From: Roseiconus nitratireducens | Lineage (GTDB): Bacteria; Planctomycetota; Planctomycetia; Pirellulales; Pirellulaceae | Direction: 5' to 3' | Assembly: GCF_008629675.1 (NCBI RefSeq) | Contig: NZ_VWOX01000014.1 | Span: 1-64,000, forward strand | Length of the DNA: 64,000 nt | In this document: positions 32,023-40,140 of the stretch, one piece after another | How positions within the stretch are numbered: the stretch's first letter is position 1 | Layout: every line of letters begins with the position of its first letter | Notes under the pieces: generated by a model | Seen by the model: only the letters and a program-made list of their open reading frames with translations | Told to the model about the DNA's origin: nothing | Databases searched by the model: none | Translations under genes and position numbers: made by a program

Positions 32023-34089
32023 TCATTTTGGCCAATCGGCATCGTACACGGGGTCGGTCGCACGAAGAAATTTTCCGAGGGCGGCAGCGGTGAAAATCAG
32101 GGGATAAAGTTGTTCGTGGTACCAGAGCTTTGCAAAGTAAAAGCCGATCGGCCAAGCGACATGATGGCGGCGGTCAGCGACGCTGAGCGAGAGAAAATCG
32201 ACCCCCCGCAGTATAGCGGCGTCGACGGCGGCGTTCCCAGCAGTCGTCCCTGCAACGCGACCGGTCGGATCGGACGGGGCCGAGGCCGAGCGTGAATCGT
32301 CACCCAGGGATCGCTCCGGCGTGTTTCGATCCGGACCGCAATTTACCGCGTCGCGTTCTCCTGCGCCACGCTCCAGCAAAACGACCGTCGCCAGCGCTTC
32401 GACCGCCAACGCCGATTCTTCCACACTGCTGACCAGTCCGGAGGGGATGCGAGGCTGCAGGTCGGCAATCGCCTGGTCGGTTTCTGTCAGCTGCCGGATT
32501 TTTTCGCCGACGGATGGTCCGCCCCCCCAGCCGCCGTCCGGGTTTTGGCAGCCGAGCAAAAATTCTTTCGCCGCCCGCTGGTCACGCGGGGGAAGTTTGC
32601 CGGAAATCAGCACTTTGGCGGTTCCGTAAATCGGGTTGGATTCTTCCGGATGATCCTGGTTGCCAAACCACAACGGGAGAAAACTGCCGTCGGCGTGTTG
32701 CTGGTGCACCAAAAAGTGAATGCCTTTGCGGGACGCCCGTCCGCCGGCGCGGCCTAGAGCGGTCTCTGCCCCGCCCCGGGTAGCGACCTCGATCGCCCGC
32801 AGCGCATGCGCCGTCAAGTCGGTGCTGCTGCGGTCAAACGGAAGCTTGCCCCAACCGCGGCAAAAGGTGGGCCAGCCGCCGTTGCGGTTCTGCAATCGCA
32901 ACAACCATCGCACGCCCGCCCGCGTCGCGTCGGACATCGCATTCCGAGTTGAGGGGCCGGCGAACCGTTTCATCCGATCGATCGCCAGCAGGGCCGCCGG
33001 CGTGTCGTCGCTGTCGGGGACGGCGCCCGACAAGTCGGTCCATCCCCACCCGCCCGGTTCGGCGCCGGTGAAGGGATGCCGCTGCCGGTGCTGACAATCC
33101 AGATGCCAACGTGCCAACGCGTCGCTGTACCACGCCCCGTCGTCTTCGGGATCGCTGGTCAACGCACCGATGGCCAACGAGGTCACCCAGGTCGCCAGAT
33201 TCGTGTCGATCGGCCAACTGCCATCGGGCAGCATGGACGTCCGCAAAAACCTCAAGGCCTGTTGCACGACTTCCAGATCGCAGCGGCCCGTCGCCGCCAG
33301 GCTCATGACCACGAACGCCGTCAAAGGAGTCGCCTCCAGGTAGCCGCCACTTTCCGGTTGCATGTTCCGCAACACGCGGAGCGTGCGATCCACGGACAAG
33401 GTTCGGATCAGCCGCAGCGGCAACAACGCCCGTCGTCCGAGAAAATGTCGGGCCTGGCCGATCGCCACCAAGGCGGGGATCGCGTAGCTGACCACCGGCA
33501 TCCGCAGAAAGCGATACATCGACTGCGGAAAGACCGCTGCTTCAAACGGCAGCGCCGCCACGTCGTCCCAGGAGATCAAGCCGGCGATGGCCAAATTGTT
33601 CATGATCGGAACCACGAACGTCTTGTCTTTGCCGTACCGCCGTTTGAGCCCGTCCAAGCGACCGGCACGGTCCAGGTAGGCGTTCAGCTGATCGATTTGC
33701 GCATCGTCAAGCGTGGCCTGGCCGATTTTTCCGGCCAGCGTCGAAGCGGCCAGGACCAGATAACTGGTGGCGACGTTGGAGTGGCTGCGGTCGGTGTCGC
33801 CAAAACCGCCGTCGCCGTTTTGCTGGGTACGCAGGTGGGCGATGCCCCGGCCGACCATCGCGCGCAATTCGGCATCGTCGTTCGGCCCAACACCGGGGGC
33901 GCGATTCAACACGACCGCGGCGAAGGCGCTGACCGCGGTGGCGGTGCTGAGCGCTGAAGATGCCAATTGGCCGGTCCAGTGGCCCGAGTCGTGACGCGCT
34001 TGCAGCAATTCCTGCCGCACCTGATCCAAGGTCTGGCGTGCTCGCTGTCGAACCTGCTGGCGGGAGTCAATCTGGGTGCGTGTCGTCAT
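32023..34089 (-). CDS. Squalene-hopene-cyclase-like terpene cyclase
   Basis: 688 residues from the ATG at 34089 (an upstream ATG at 34113 adds eight residues). It has the length and layout of class II triterpene cyclases: a double alpha barrel with repeated QW-type motifs (QNGDGGFG near 75, LQNRNGGW, QQHADGSF, QNPDGGWGG) and the proton-donating D-X-D-D motif D-S-D-D near 356-359. Usual substrates are squalene or other polyprenyl chains. The product cannot be told from sequence, and the squalene-making genes (hpnCDE) are not in the window. First gene of a four-gene operon with the polyprenyl synthase, chorismate-lyase-like and TPR genes. A linker of about 60 residues near the C-terminus (SLGDDSRSASAPSDPTG) is low-complexity. 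Confidence 0.87.
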   Translation of the reverse strand: MTTRTQIDSRQQVRQRARQTLDQVRQELLQARHDSGHWTGQLASSALSTATAVSAFAAVVLNRAPGVGPNDDAELRAMVGRGIAHLRTQQNGDGGFGDTDRSHSNVATSYLVLAASTLAGKIGQATLDDAQIDQLNAYLDRAGRLDGLKRRYGKDKTFVVPIMNNLAIAGLISWDDVAALPFEAAVFPQSMYRFLRMPVVSYAIPALVAIGQARHFLGRRALLPLRLIRTLSVDRTLRVLRNMQPESGGYLEATPLTAFVVMSLAATGRCDLEVVQQALRFLRTSMLPDGSWPIDTNLATWVTSLAIGALTSDPEDDGAWYSDALARWHLDCQHRQRHPFTGAEPGGWGWTDLSGAVPDSDDTPAALLAIDRMKRFAGPSTRNAMSDATRAGVRWLLRLQNRNGGWPTFCRGWGKLPFDRSSTDLTAHALRAIEVATRGGAETALGRAGGRASRKGIHFLVHQQHADGSFLPLWFGNQDHPEESNPIYGTAKVLISGKLPPRDQRAAKEFLLGCQNPDGGWGGGPSVGEKIRQLTETDQAIADLQPRIPSGLVSSVEESALAVEALATVVLLERGAGERDAVNCGPDRNTPERSLGDDSRSASAPSDPTGRVAGTTAGNAAVDAAILRGVDFLSLSVADRRHHVAWPIGFYFAKLWYHEQLYPLIFTAAALGKFLRATDPVYDADWPK

Positions 34090-34170
34090 GCGGAAAGTAT
34101 ATCCGAATCGCAATCCTGCTAAACTGAACCGTAGCTTTGTGCCGGATGCAAACTCGCCAGGAAAGTAGGG

Positions 34171-35961
34171 ATGGATCGAGACGAATCAGTCACGCGCTCA
34201 CTGTTGATGGGGCTGAGCGATGAAGGGCTGCAAGAAATCCTCTCCGCGTTCGTTCCCCGCAGCTACGAAGCCGGATCGACGATTATCCAGGCCGGCGATC
34301 CCGGTGATGAATTGTTCCTGCTGGCGGCCGGCAAGGTCCGCGTGTGGTCCGGCGAAGGGCCGGCGGTTGCTGAGCGAACGTTAAGTGTGATGGGGCCGGG
34401 AGAACACTTCGGTGAAGCGTCCGTGATTTCGGGGGGGCCGCGGACGGCGACGGTCACCGCGGTGACCTACGTCGAAACGTTGGTGCTTTCGGGGGAGGAC
34501 TATCGGCGGTTGGTTCACGCCTACCCGCAGCTGCTGCAAAACCTCAGCCGTTCCCTGACCAAGCGGCTGTCGAACATGAACGTCTCGGCGGCGTTGGCAC
34601 CCGAGCGTAAGCGCGGCGTCCATTCGCTGGCGATCATCGTCGATCACCCCTGCGGCTGGCCACTGGCCGAACAGTTGGTCGCCGAATTGCGCCTGGAGCG
34701 AGAATTGGTCCAGCCGATTCTGGTGGCCGATTCGGACCTGATGATTCCGCCCCGCGAATTCGATCGCGACGCGCTCAGTGTTTCCGCCGCGGATCTAGCC
34801 TACACCGTCGCCGAAAGGTCACAGCGTGCTTTGACCGTGGCAATCGCCAGCGGGCCAGCGGCTTCGGCGGCGGCGATCAAGGAGTCCAACCGAGTCATCT
34901 TCGCGGCGGAAGCCGTGTTGGGGCTTTCTCCACACGCCGCCCAGCAATTGGACTCGATCGCCTCGCACCGACGTCCGCTGGTGGCGTTGATGTTCCACGG
35001 AGAGACCTCGCCCCGCCCCGCGATGCAGATGGATGAACACCTGACCGTCCGTTGCCGGTACGAAGGCAGCGACGTCCAGGCCCGGTTCGATCACGCCTGC
35101 GTGACGCGATTGCACCGATCACTGGTCGGGAAACGGATTGGCCTGGCGTTGGGCGGTGGCGGAGCACGTGGGATCGCCCACATCGGCGTGTTGGAAGTCC
35201 TGGGGCGCAACGATGTGGTATTCGATTCGATCGCCGGAACGAGCGCCGGGGCAATCGTGGCGGCGGCCTACGGTGCGGGGTTCCAGCCGGCGCAGGTGGG
35301 AGAATTCTTTCGGCGCGAGATGATCCCTCCACCGATGATGCGGTCTCGGCCGGCAATGCGACGAATGTTCCTGTTGCACAGCTTTCGTGGCGGCCGGTTC
35401 GAAAGCAAGCTGCGCCGCTACCTGGGGGCCATGTCGTTCGAGCAAGCGGATCTGCCGCTGGCCATCACCACATTGGATCTGATCAGCGGCGAGCAGCAAA
35501 TCCGACGCTCCGGCGACCTGGTGCAGTCGGTCCTGCAAAGCATCAACCATCCGGTCTTTGGGCGACCCATCGTCCACGACGGGCAGTTGTTGGTCGACGG
35601 CGGCGTGCTGATGAATGTGCCGGCGTCGGTGCTCCGGCGTGAAGGCTGCGATCACGTGATCTCGATCGATGTCGGATCGACGATTTCCACCAATTACGCC
35701 AAAGATCGGTACGGAAAGTTGCGTCGGCCCAGTTATTTGTCGACGCTTTTACGGACGATGGACATCAGCCGGCGACATTCCAGCGCCCTGCATCGCGAGG
35801 ATAGCGACCTGATCATTATCCCCCAGACGTCCGACTTCCGGATCGAAGATTTTCACGCGGTCGATCCGCTGATCGAGGCCGGCCGGCTTGCTGGCGAGCA
35901 GGCGGTGGAAGACGTCAAACGCGTGATCGCCAATTTGAAACCGACCACCGACATCGCATGA
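34171..35961 (+). CDS. Cyclic nucleotide-binding domain + patatin-like phospholipase
   Basis: 596 residues; AGGAAAG upstream of the ATG. The N-terminal cyclic-nucleotide-binding fold (about 10-125) has AGDPGDELFLLAAGKVRV and MGPGEHFGEASVISGGPRTATV. A middle region of about 190 residues is uncharacterised. The patatin domain is at about 320-520, with oxyanion loop G-G-G-G-A-R-G (about 328-334), nucleophile G-T-S-A-G (about 356-360) and catalytic Asp in V-D-G-G (about 475). This is the architecture of eukaryotic neuropathy-target-esterase-like lysophospholipases and their bacterial homologues, acting on membrane phospholipids. The sigma-factor gene starts 10 nt after its stop. Confidence 0.93.
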   Translation: MDRDESVTRSLLMGLSDEGLQEILSAFVPRSYEAGSTIIQAGDPGDELFLLAAGKVRVWSGEGPAVAERTLSVMGPGEHFGEASVISGGPRTATVTAVTYVETLVLSGEDYRRLVHAYPQLLQNLSRSLTKRLSNMNVSAALAPERKRGVHSLAIIVDHPCGWPLAEQLVAELRLERELVQPILVADSDLMIPPREFDRDALSVSAADLAYTVAERSQRALTVAIASGPAASAAAIKESNRVIFAAEAVLGLSPHAAQQLDSIASHRRPLVALMFHGETSPRPAMQMDEHLTVRCRYEGSDVQARFDHACVTRLHRSLVGKRIGLALGGGGARGIAHIGVLEVLGRNDVVFDSIAGTSAGAIVAAAYGAGFQPAQVGEFFRREMIPPPMMRSRPAMRRMFLLHSFRGGRFESKLRRYLGAMSFEQADLPLAITTLDLISGEQQIRRSGDLVQSVLQSINHPVFGRPIVHDGQLLVDGGVLMNVPASVLRREGCDHVISIDVGSTISTNYAKDRYGKLRRPSYLSTLLRTMDISRRHSSALHREDSDLIIIPQTSDFRIEDFHAVDPLIEAGRLAGEQAVEDVKRVIANLKPTTDIA

Positions 35962-35971
35962 GCTCTGATTC

Positions 35972-36634
35972 GTGACCCCATCACCCAACGACCGCTCGGA
36001 ATCGTCAGGCGACGAGGCTCTCGTCCGTGAGATTCGCAGTGGTGATTCCCAGGCCTGGCAATCCTTGATCAACCGCTACGAAGGCCGCTTGCTGGCCTAC
36101 ACGCGGAATCGCATTCGGGATGCCGCCGCCGCCGAAGATATCGTCCAGGAGGCGTTCGTCGGATTCCTGGTCAGCCTGCCCAACTACGACGGGACACGTC
36201 CGTTGGAGAGTTATCTGTTTTCAATTTGCGCGTACAAGTTGACCGATCACCTGCGCCGCGAGGGACGCCGACCGTCGCTGCAAATGCATGCCCGCGGTAG
36301 CTCCGGCGGTGCGATCGATCTGCCCGGATCCCAACGCGTGGCAAGCTCCATCGCCCGGAGTGTGGAACGCAAACAGATCGAAGAAGCTGCGGTGCGCGAA
36401 GCGATGGAAGAGCAGATTCTCCGCTGGAAAGAATCCGGGAACTGGAGCAAGTTGAAGGCGATCGAATTGATGATCGTTCGTGGCTGGGGGAACAAACAGG
36501 TGGCCGAAGCGCTCACGCTGACTGAACAGCAGGTCGCGAACTATAAGAGCGACTTTCAAATCCGTTTGAAGTCCATCATCAAACGTTCGGAGTTGGACGA
36601 AGACGTGTTTCCCGAACTCTCCGAATCCTCCTGA
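35972..36634 (+). CDS. RNA polymerase sigma factor (ECF-type, planctomycete)
   Basis: 220 residues from a GTG at 35972. Region 2 at about 20-100 includes SLINRYEGRLLAYTRNRIRDAAAAEDIVQEAFVGFL (landmark) and YLFSICAYKLTDHLRR. Region 4 at about 165-210 has the helix-turn-helix-like VRGWGNKQVAEALTLTEQQVANYK. The spacer between them is longer than in typical ECF factors (about 65 residues, Ser/Gln-rich, then SSIARSVERKQIEEAAVREAMEEQ). No anti-sigma factor is adjacent. The 10-nt gap after the patatin gene indicates co-transcription; a phospholipase linked to an envelope-stress sigma factor is a reasonable guess. Confidence 0.86.
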   Translation: MTPSPNDRSESSGDEALVREIRSGDSQAWQSLINRYEGRLLAYTRNRIRDAAAAEDIVQEAFVGFLVSLPNYDGTRPLESYLFSICAYKLTDHLRREGRRPSLQMHARGSSGGAIDLPGSQRVASSIARSVERKQIEEAAVREAMEEQILRWKESGNWSKLKAIELMIVRGWGNKQVAEALTLTEQQVANYKSDFQIRLKSIIKRSELDEDVFPELSESS

Positions 36635-36721
36635 TAATCGTCGGCTCGCGGCGACGGCAGGGGGCTGCCGCCGCTTCCGCGGCTGGAGTCAAACAGCACT
36701 CTGACCCACGCGACGCCGTGG

Positions 36722-37504
36722 CTACCCGACCACGTACCAGCGAATTACCAGAAAGTGGCACAAAGCTGCGCTCATCACCATCAAGTGCCAAAGGGCGTGC
36801 AGGTATTTGGCTTTGCCGTCGTTCATCAGGACCAGCACGCCCAGGCTGTACAGCACGCCGCCCAGCAAGGTCCCCCAGGCGATTGCCGAGGGAACGTGGC
36901 CGTACATCGGGATCGCCGGCAGCCATCCCAGCAGCAGATAACCGACCGTCGTGATGTTGTTGACGCGGTGACGCATCAGCAGCTTGCCCGCGATGCCCGT
37001 CAGAGCCGCGACCCAAATGGCGATCAGCAGCGGCATTCGAACCGCGTCGGGTGCGAACCGGTAAATGATCGGGGTGTAGGTGCCAGAGATCATCGCGTAG
37101 ATCATCGCCTGGTCCCACGCGCGCAACGTGTTCAGCATCGGTTGACGCAGAATCGAGTGCGACAGCGTCGAGAAGGCAAACGTCCCGAAGACGGAAACCA
37201 GGTACAAGCCGCAGGCGATCGTCAGCCCCAGACCTTCCGCTGATGCGGCGGACAACAGGGTCGCGCCCAGCAGCACGGTCCCGGCACATGCGATCGAGTG
37301 GGTGGCCGCGTTGGCCCATTCTTCGTCAGGGCGGACCGGAGCACCGGCATGGACATCGGCGTGCGGACGATTCTTCGTCAACGACGATCCGTCGTCCGGC
37401 GAGTCGCTGCAACAGGCCACGGGAAGCTGTGATTGGTGGATCTGCGACTCATCGTCGGATGTGTCGTTGGACCGCATCTCAGTGGCGGACGTTGCTGTCG
37501 ACAT
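36722..37504 (-). CDS. Hemolysin III / TrhA family membrane protein
   Basis: 260 residues. After a soluble, acidic N-terminal 65 residues there are seven hydrophobic helices, matching the HlyIII/PAQR fold. Family motifs present are H in AATHSIACAG, S-H in FAFSTLSHSI, D-Q-A-M-I-Y-A-M-I-S-G-T-Y-T-P and the C-terminal HALWHLMV, which supply the metal-binding His/Asp/Ser set. Bacterial members affect membrane energetics and fluidity rather than lysing cells. GGAG precedes the ATG. The 60-residue N-terminal extension is longer than usual. Monocistronic. Confidence 0.9.
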   Translation of the reverse strand: MSTATSATEMRSNDTSDDESQIHQSQLPVACCSDSPDDGSSLTKNRPHADVHAGAPVRPDEEWANAATHSIACAGTVLLGATLLSAASAEGLGLTIACGLYLVSVFGTFAFSTLSHSILRQPMLNTLRAWDQAMIYAMISGTYTPIIYRFAPDAVRMPLLIAIWVAALTGIAGKLLMRHRVNNITTVGYLLLGWLPAIPMYGHVPSAIAWGTLLGGVLYSLGVLVLMNDGKAKYLHALWHLMVMSAALCHFLVIRWYVVG

Positions 37505-37789
37505 TTTGATCGGTAACTCCTTGAAGACGGGCGATCATCAAAATCGATCCCGGGTTTTCGGGCAACCCACCGATTTTGTCGAGACCCCTTAAACCGCTTT
37601 TTATGGGGAGTCCTGGCCCCATCACAGAAATGAACGCTGTCGCCGCGCTCAGACGTCGTTCAGCCGGATCGCCGCGGCGGATTGCCTTGGGCAAAGCAAA
37701 CTGCCCCTGAACGTCGGCACCGGTTTGAAAACCTTCCTCTGCACCCTAGCACCTTATCGAACCGAAAGCCGACGTTTATTCTTGCCGCC

Positions 37790-38743
37790 ATGCAAGATTT
37801 GTGGCCAATTATCGCTTCGGTCCTGGGCGTCTTCCTGGTGATGGGGATCGGGGCGGCATGCCGTCACTTGGGATGGTTGACCGCCGAGGCGGATCGCACG
37901 CTGGCGAATCTGACAGCCAACGTCATGTTGCCGGCTTACTTCATCCACCAGTTTTCCCGGAGCGAGGAGATCGAATCGATCGCAACGGCTTGGCAACCGC
38001 CGGTGTTCGGGTTCGTTGCGACGGCGGTCGGGTTTGGCGTCGCCCTGTTGTTTGCCCGCACGTGCGGACCCTGGCTGGGGCTGACCACGGATGCCTCGCA
38101 GCGTGCGTTCGCTCTGTGTGCGGGCATTTGCAACTACGGCTACATTCCCCTGCCTTTGGCTGAAGAGTTCTATCCTTCGGCGGTCATCGAGCTGATTTTG
38201 CACAACGTCGGTGTCGATGTCGCGTTATGGAGTATTGGCATCGCGATCATCGGCGGGACCGCGGGCAGTGGATGGAAGAAGCCGTTGACTAGCCCGCCTC
38301 TGTGGGCCGTCATCATCTCCATCACGCTCAGCCAATTGTCACTGGTCCGCTACATCCCGGACCCGGTGTTATCCGCCATCGGAGCGCTCGGCGGCTGTGC
38401 CATTCCGCTGGGCTTATTGCTAAGCGGCGCGATCATCGTTGACTTTTTGCGTGACCGCTCCTGGCTGGGCGCTCCCCGAGTCGCGTTGGCGGCGATCCTG
38501 ATCCGGCAAGGCTTGCTGCCGTTGCTGATGCTCGCCGCCGGGGCGATGCTGGTCACCCAAAACGACCTTCGCACGGTCGTGATGTTGCAGGCCGCCATGC
38601 CGGCGGCGGTGTTCCCGATCGTCCTGACCAAGCTGTACCACCGCGATACCGAAACGGCGCTTCGCGTGGTCTTGTGGACTTCGATCGCGGCGTTGGTATT
38701 GATCCCCATCTGGCTGGCAATCGGTGCCGCCTGGTTGGGATAA
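37790..38743 (+). CDS. AEC family transporter
   Basis: 317 residues from the ATG at 37790 (the frame runs back to 37682 without a coding look). About ten transmembrane helices, starting IIASVLGVFLVMGIGAACRHLGWL and with TLANLTANVMLPAYFIHQF, the conserved start of the auxin-efflux-carrier family. The second half repeats the fold (LGGCAIPLGLLLSGAIIVDF, MLQAAMPAAVFPIVL). Members export small organic acids or auxin-like compounds; the substrate here is unknown. Monocistronic, convergent with thiL. Confidence 0.9.
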   Translation: MQDLWPIIASVLGVFLVMGIGAACRHLGWLTAEADRTLANLTANVMLPAYFIHQFSRSEEIESIATAWQPPVFGFVATAVGFGVALLFARTCGPWLGLTTDASQRAFALCAGICNYGYIPLPLAEEFYPSAVIELILHNVGVDVALWSIGIAIIGGTAGSGWKKPLTSPPLWAVIISITLSQLSLVRYIPDPVLSAIGALGGCAIPLGLLLSGAIIVDFLRDRSWLGAPRVALAAILIRQGLLPLLMLAAGAMLVTQNDLRTVVMLQAAMPAAVFPIVLTKLYHRDTETALRVVLWTSIAALVLIPIWLAIGAAWLG

Positions 38744-38791
38744 GCACTCGCATCAAGCCACGCACCGTCGTGCCAATCAGCCGATTCGCTG

Positions 38792-38836
38792 GCGGTCGGG
38801 GTCAGTGCGGACGGGGTCAGGGCGGTCGGGATCAGT
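38792..38836. repeat. Three tandem 15-nt repeats overlapping the thiL stop
   Basis: Units 38792-38806, 38807-38821 and 38822-38836 of the form GCGGTCGGGGTCAGT. The minus-strand thiL stop codon (38832-38834) lies in the last unit, so the other units sit just after the gene. Confidence 0.85.
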
Positions 38837-39734
38837 GCATGTAGCCTTGCGGCGAGAGACGCACGTATTTGCCATCCTGTTTCTGCCACAGTCCGGTGCG
38901 TCCAACGATCTTGCCGATGGCGGTCAGCGGGGCGGCGAGCGTCTCGGTTCGCAATCGATCGGCGTCGTCGGGGGAAACCGCCAACAGCAGTTCGAAATCT
39001 TCTCCATCGCTCCAGGCGTGCTGAAACGCGGTGCGACCGGTCTCGTCGGCCAAGGCGATCGCGTCCGGATGGATCGGAATTGCATCGGTGTCCAATTCGA
39101 TCCCGACGCCGCTTTTGGCGCACATTCGATCCAAGTCCAGCGACAGCCCGTCACTGACGTCGATCGCCGCGTGCACGTCGGCCAACCGACGCACCTGCGT
39201 GGCCAGTTCCACCCGCGGCGTGGGACGCAAATGGCGTCCGCGAATGCTGCCGCCGAAACTGCCGCTGGCCAGCACGACGTCGCCTTCGCGGGCTCCGCTT
39301 CGCAGCCACGGCTTGCCCGAATCCACTTTGCCAAGGATCGTGATGCTGATCGACAAGGGGCCTTCGTAGGTGGACAGATCACCGCCGGCGATCGCGACGC
39401 CGAACGGTTCAGCGGCTTCCAGGATCCCTTCGTACACTTCACCGGCAATCCTGGTGGCGTTCTCGCGGGGCAGCGCCAGCGTGACGAGCGCGCTTTGCGG
39501 GGCGGCACCCATCGCCGCGATATCGCTCAGGTTGATCGCCATCGCCTTGTAGCCCACGTCGGCCAATTCACACTCGTTCAAATCGAAATCCACGCCTTCA
39601 ATGATCTGGTCGGTGCAGGCGATGATCGAATTGCCGTCGGTTTGGATCACCGCGGCGTCGTCGCCGATGCCCACATCGACTTGAGGAAGATGGCGGGTGC
39701 GGCCGCGGAGGTAGGCGAGAAAGGACTGTTCCAT
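38832..39734 (-). CDS. thiL: Thiamine-monophosphate kinase ThiL
   Basis: 300 residues; phosphorylates thiamine monophosphate to thiamine diphosphate with ATP. Family motifs: VGIGDDAAVI (about 22-31), TDQIIEGVDFDL (about 41-52, Mg/nucleotide binding), GYKAMAINLSDIAAMGAAP (about 61-79), IAGGDLSTYEGPLSISITILG and VHAAIDVSDGLSLDLDRMC. The C-terminal part WSDGEDFELLLAV is also standard. Full-length and intact. It stands apart from other thiamine genes and has no visible THI-box. Its last codons and stop fall within a 15-nt repeat. Confidence 0.95.
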   Translation of the reverse strand: MEQSFLAYLRGRTRHLPQVDVGIGDDAAVIQTDGNSIIACTDQIIEGVDFDLNECELADVGYKAMAINLSDIAAMGAAPQSALVTLALPRENATRIAGEVYEGILEAAEPFGVAIAGGDLSTYEGPLSISITILGKVDSGKPWLRSGAREGDVVLASGSFGGSIRGRHLRPTPRVELATQVRRLADVHAAIDVSDGLSLDLDRMCAKSGVGIELDTDAIPIHPDAIALADETGRTAFQHAWSDGEDFELLLAVSPDDADRLRTETLAAPLTAIGKIVGRTGLWQKQDGKYVRLSPQGYMH

Positions 39735-39852
39735 GGGAGCGGAAATCGACCGTCGTTCGATTGTGCGTGGATGGGAGACAACGTGAGCGGCAAAAAGGGG
39801 CGAGCCGTGCCGGATGACGGACGGATGACCTACCGCAGAGAATGCGCGAGAA

Positions 39853-40140
39853 TCAGCCGATCCCCAGTCCGCGCGTCCTGGAAAGCGAATCGGTCCAGGT
39901 CACGTCACAAGAGTCCAGTTCTCCTGCCGGCTGATCCTGAATCCGGGACAGTAGCGTTTTCAACTGGCCACGAGCACCGTCGACGTCCAAGAGCACCGAG
40001 CCGTCGGGTTCGTTGCGGACGAAACCATGCACGTCCAGATCACGGGCATGATGCATCACGGTGGCGCGGAAACCGACACCTTGGACCCGTCCGCAAAATC
40101 GTGCGATCAGCCGTTGGGGATTCGCGGAAGCGGCAGTCAT
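39853..40140 (-). CDS. acyP: Acylphosphatase
   Basis: 95 residues from the ATG at 40140, which overlaps the stop of the phosphatase gene by 4 nt (ATGA). The frame upstream of it is only antiphase sequence of that gene. The motif C-G-R-V-Q-G-V-G-F-R (about 17-26) holds the catalytic Arg, and the GFVRNEPDGSVLLDVDG segment (about 39-55) the catalytic Asn. It hydrolyses acyl phosphates. The translational coupling to a regulator phosphatase is notable, but a functional link is not known. Confidence 0.93.
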   Translation of the reverse strand: MTAASANPQRLIARFCGRVQGVGFRATVMHHARDLDVHGFVRNEPDGSVLLDVDGARGQLKTLLSRIQDQPAGELDSCDVTWTDSLSRTRGLGIG

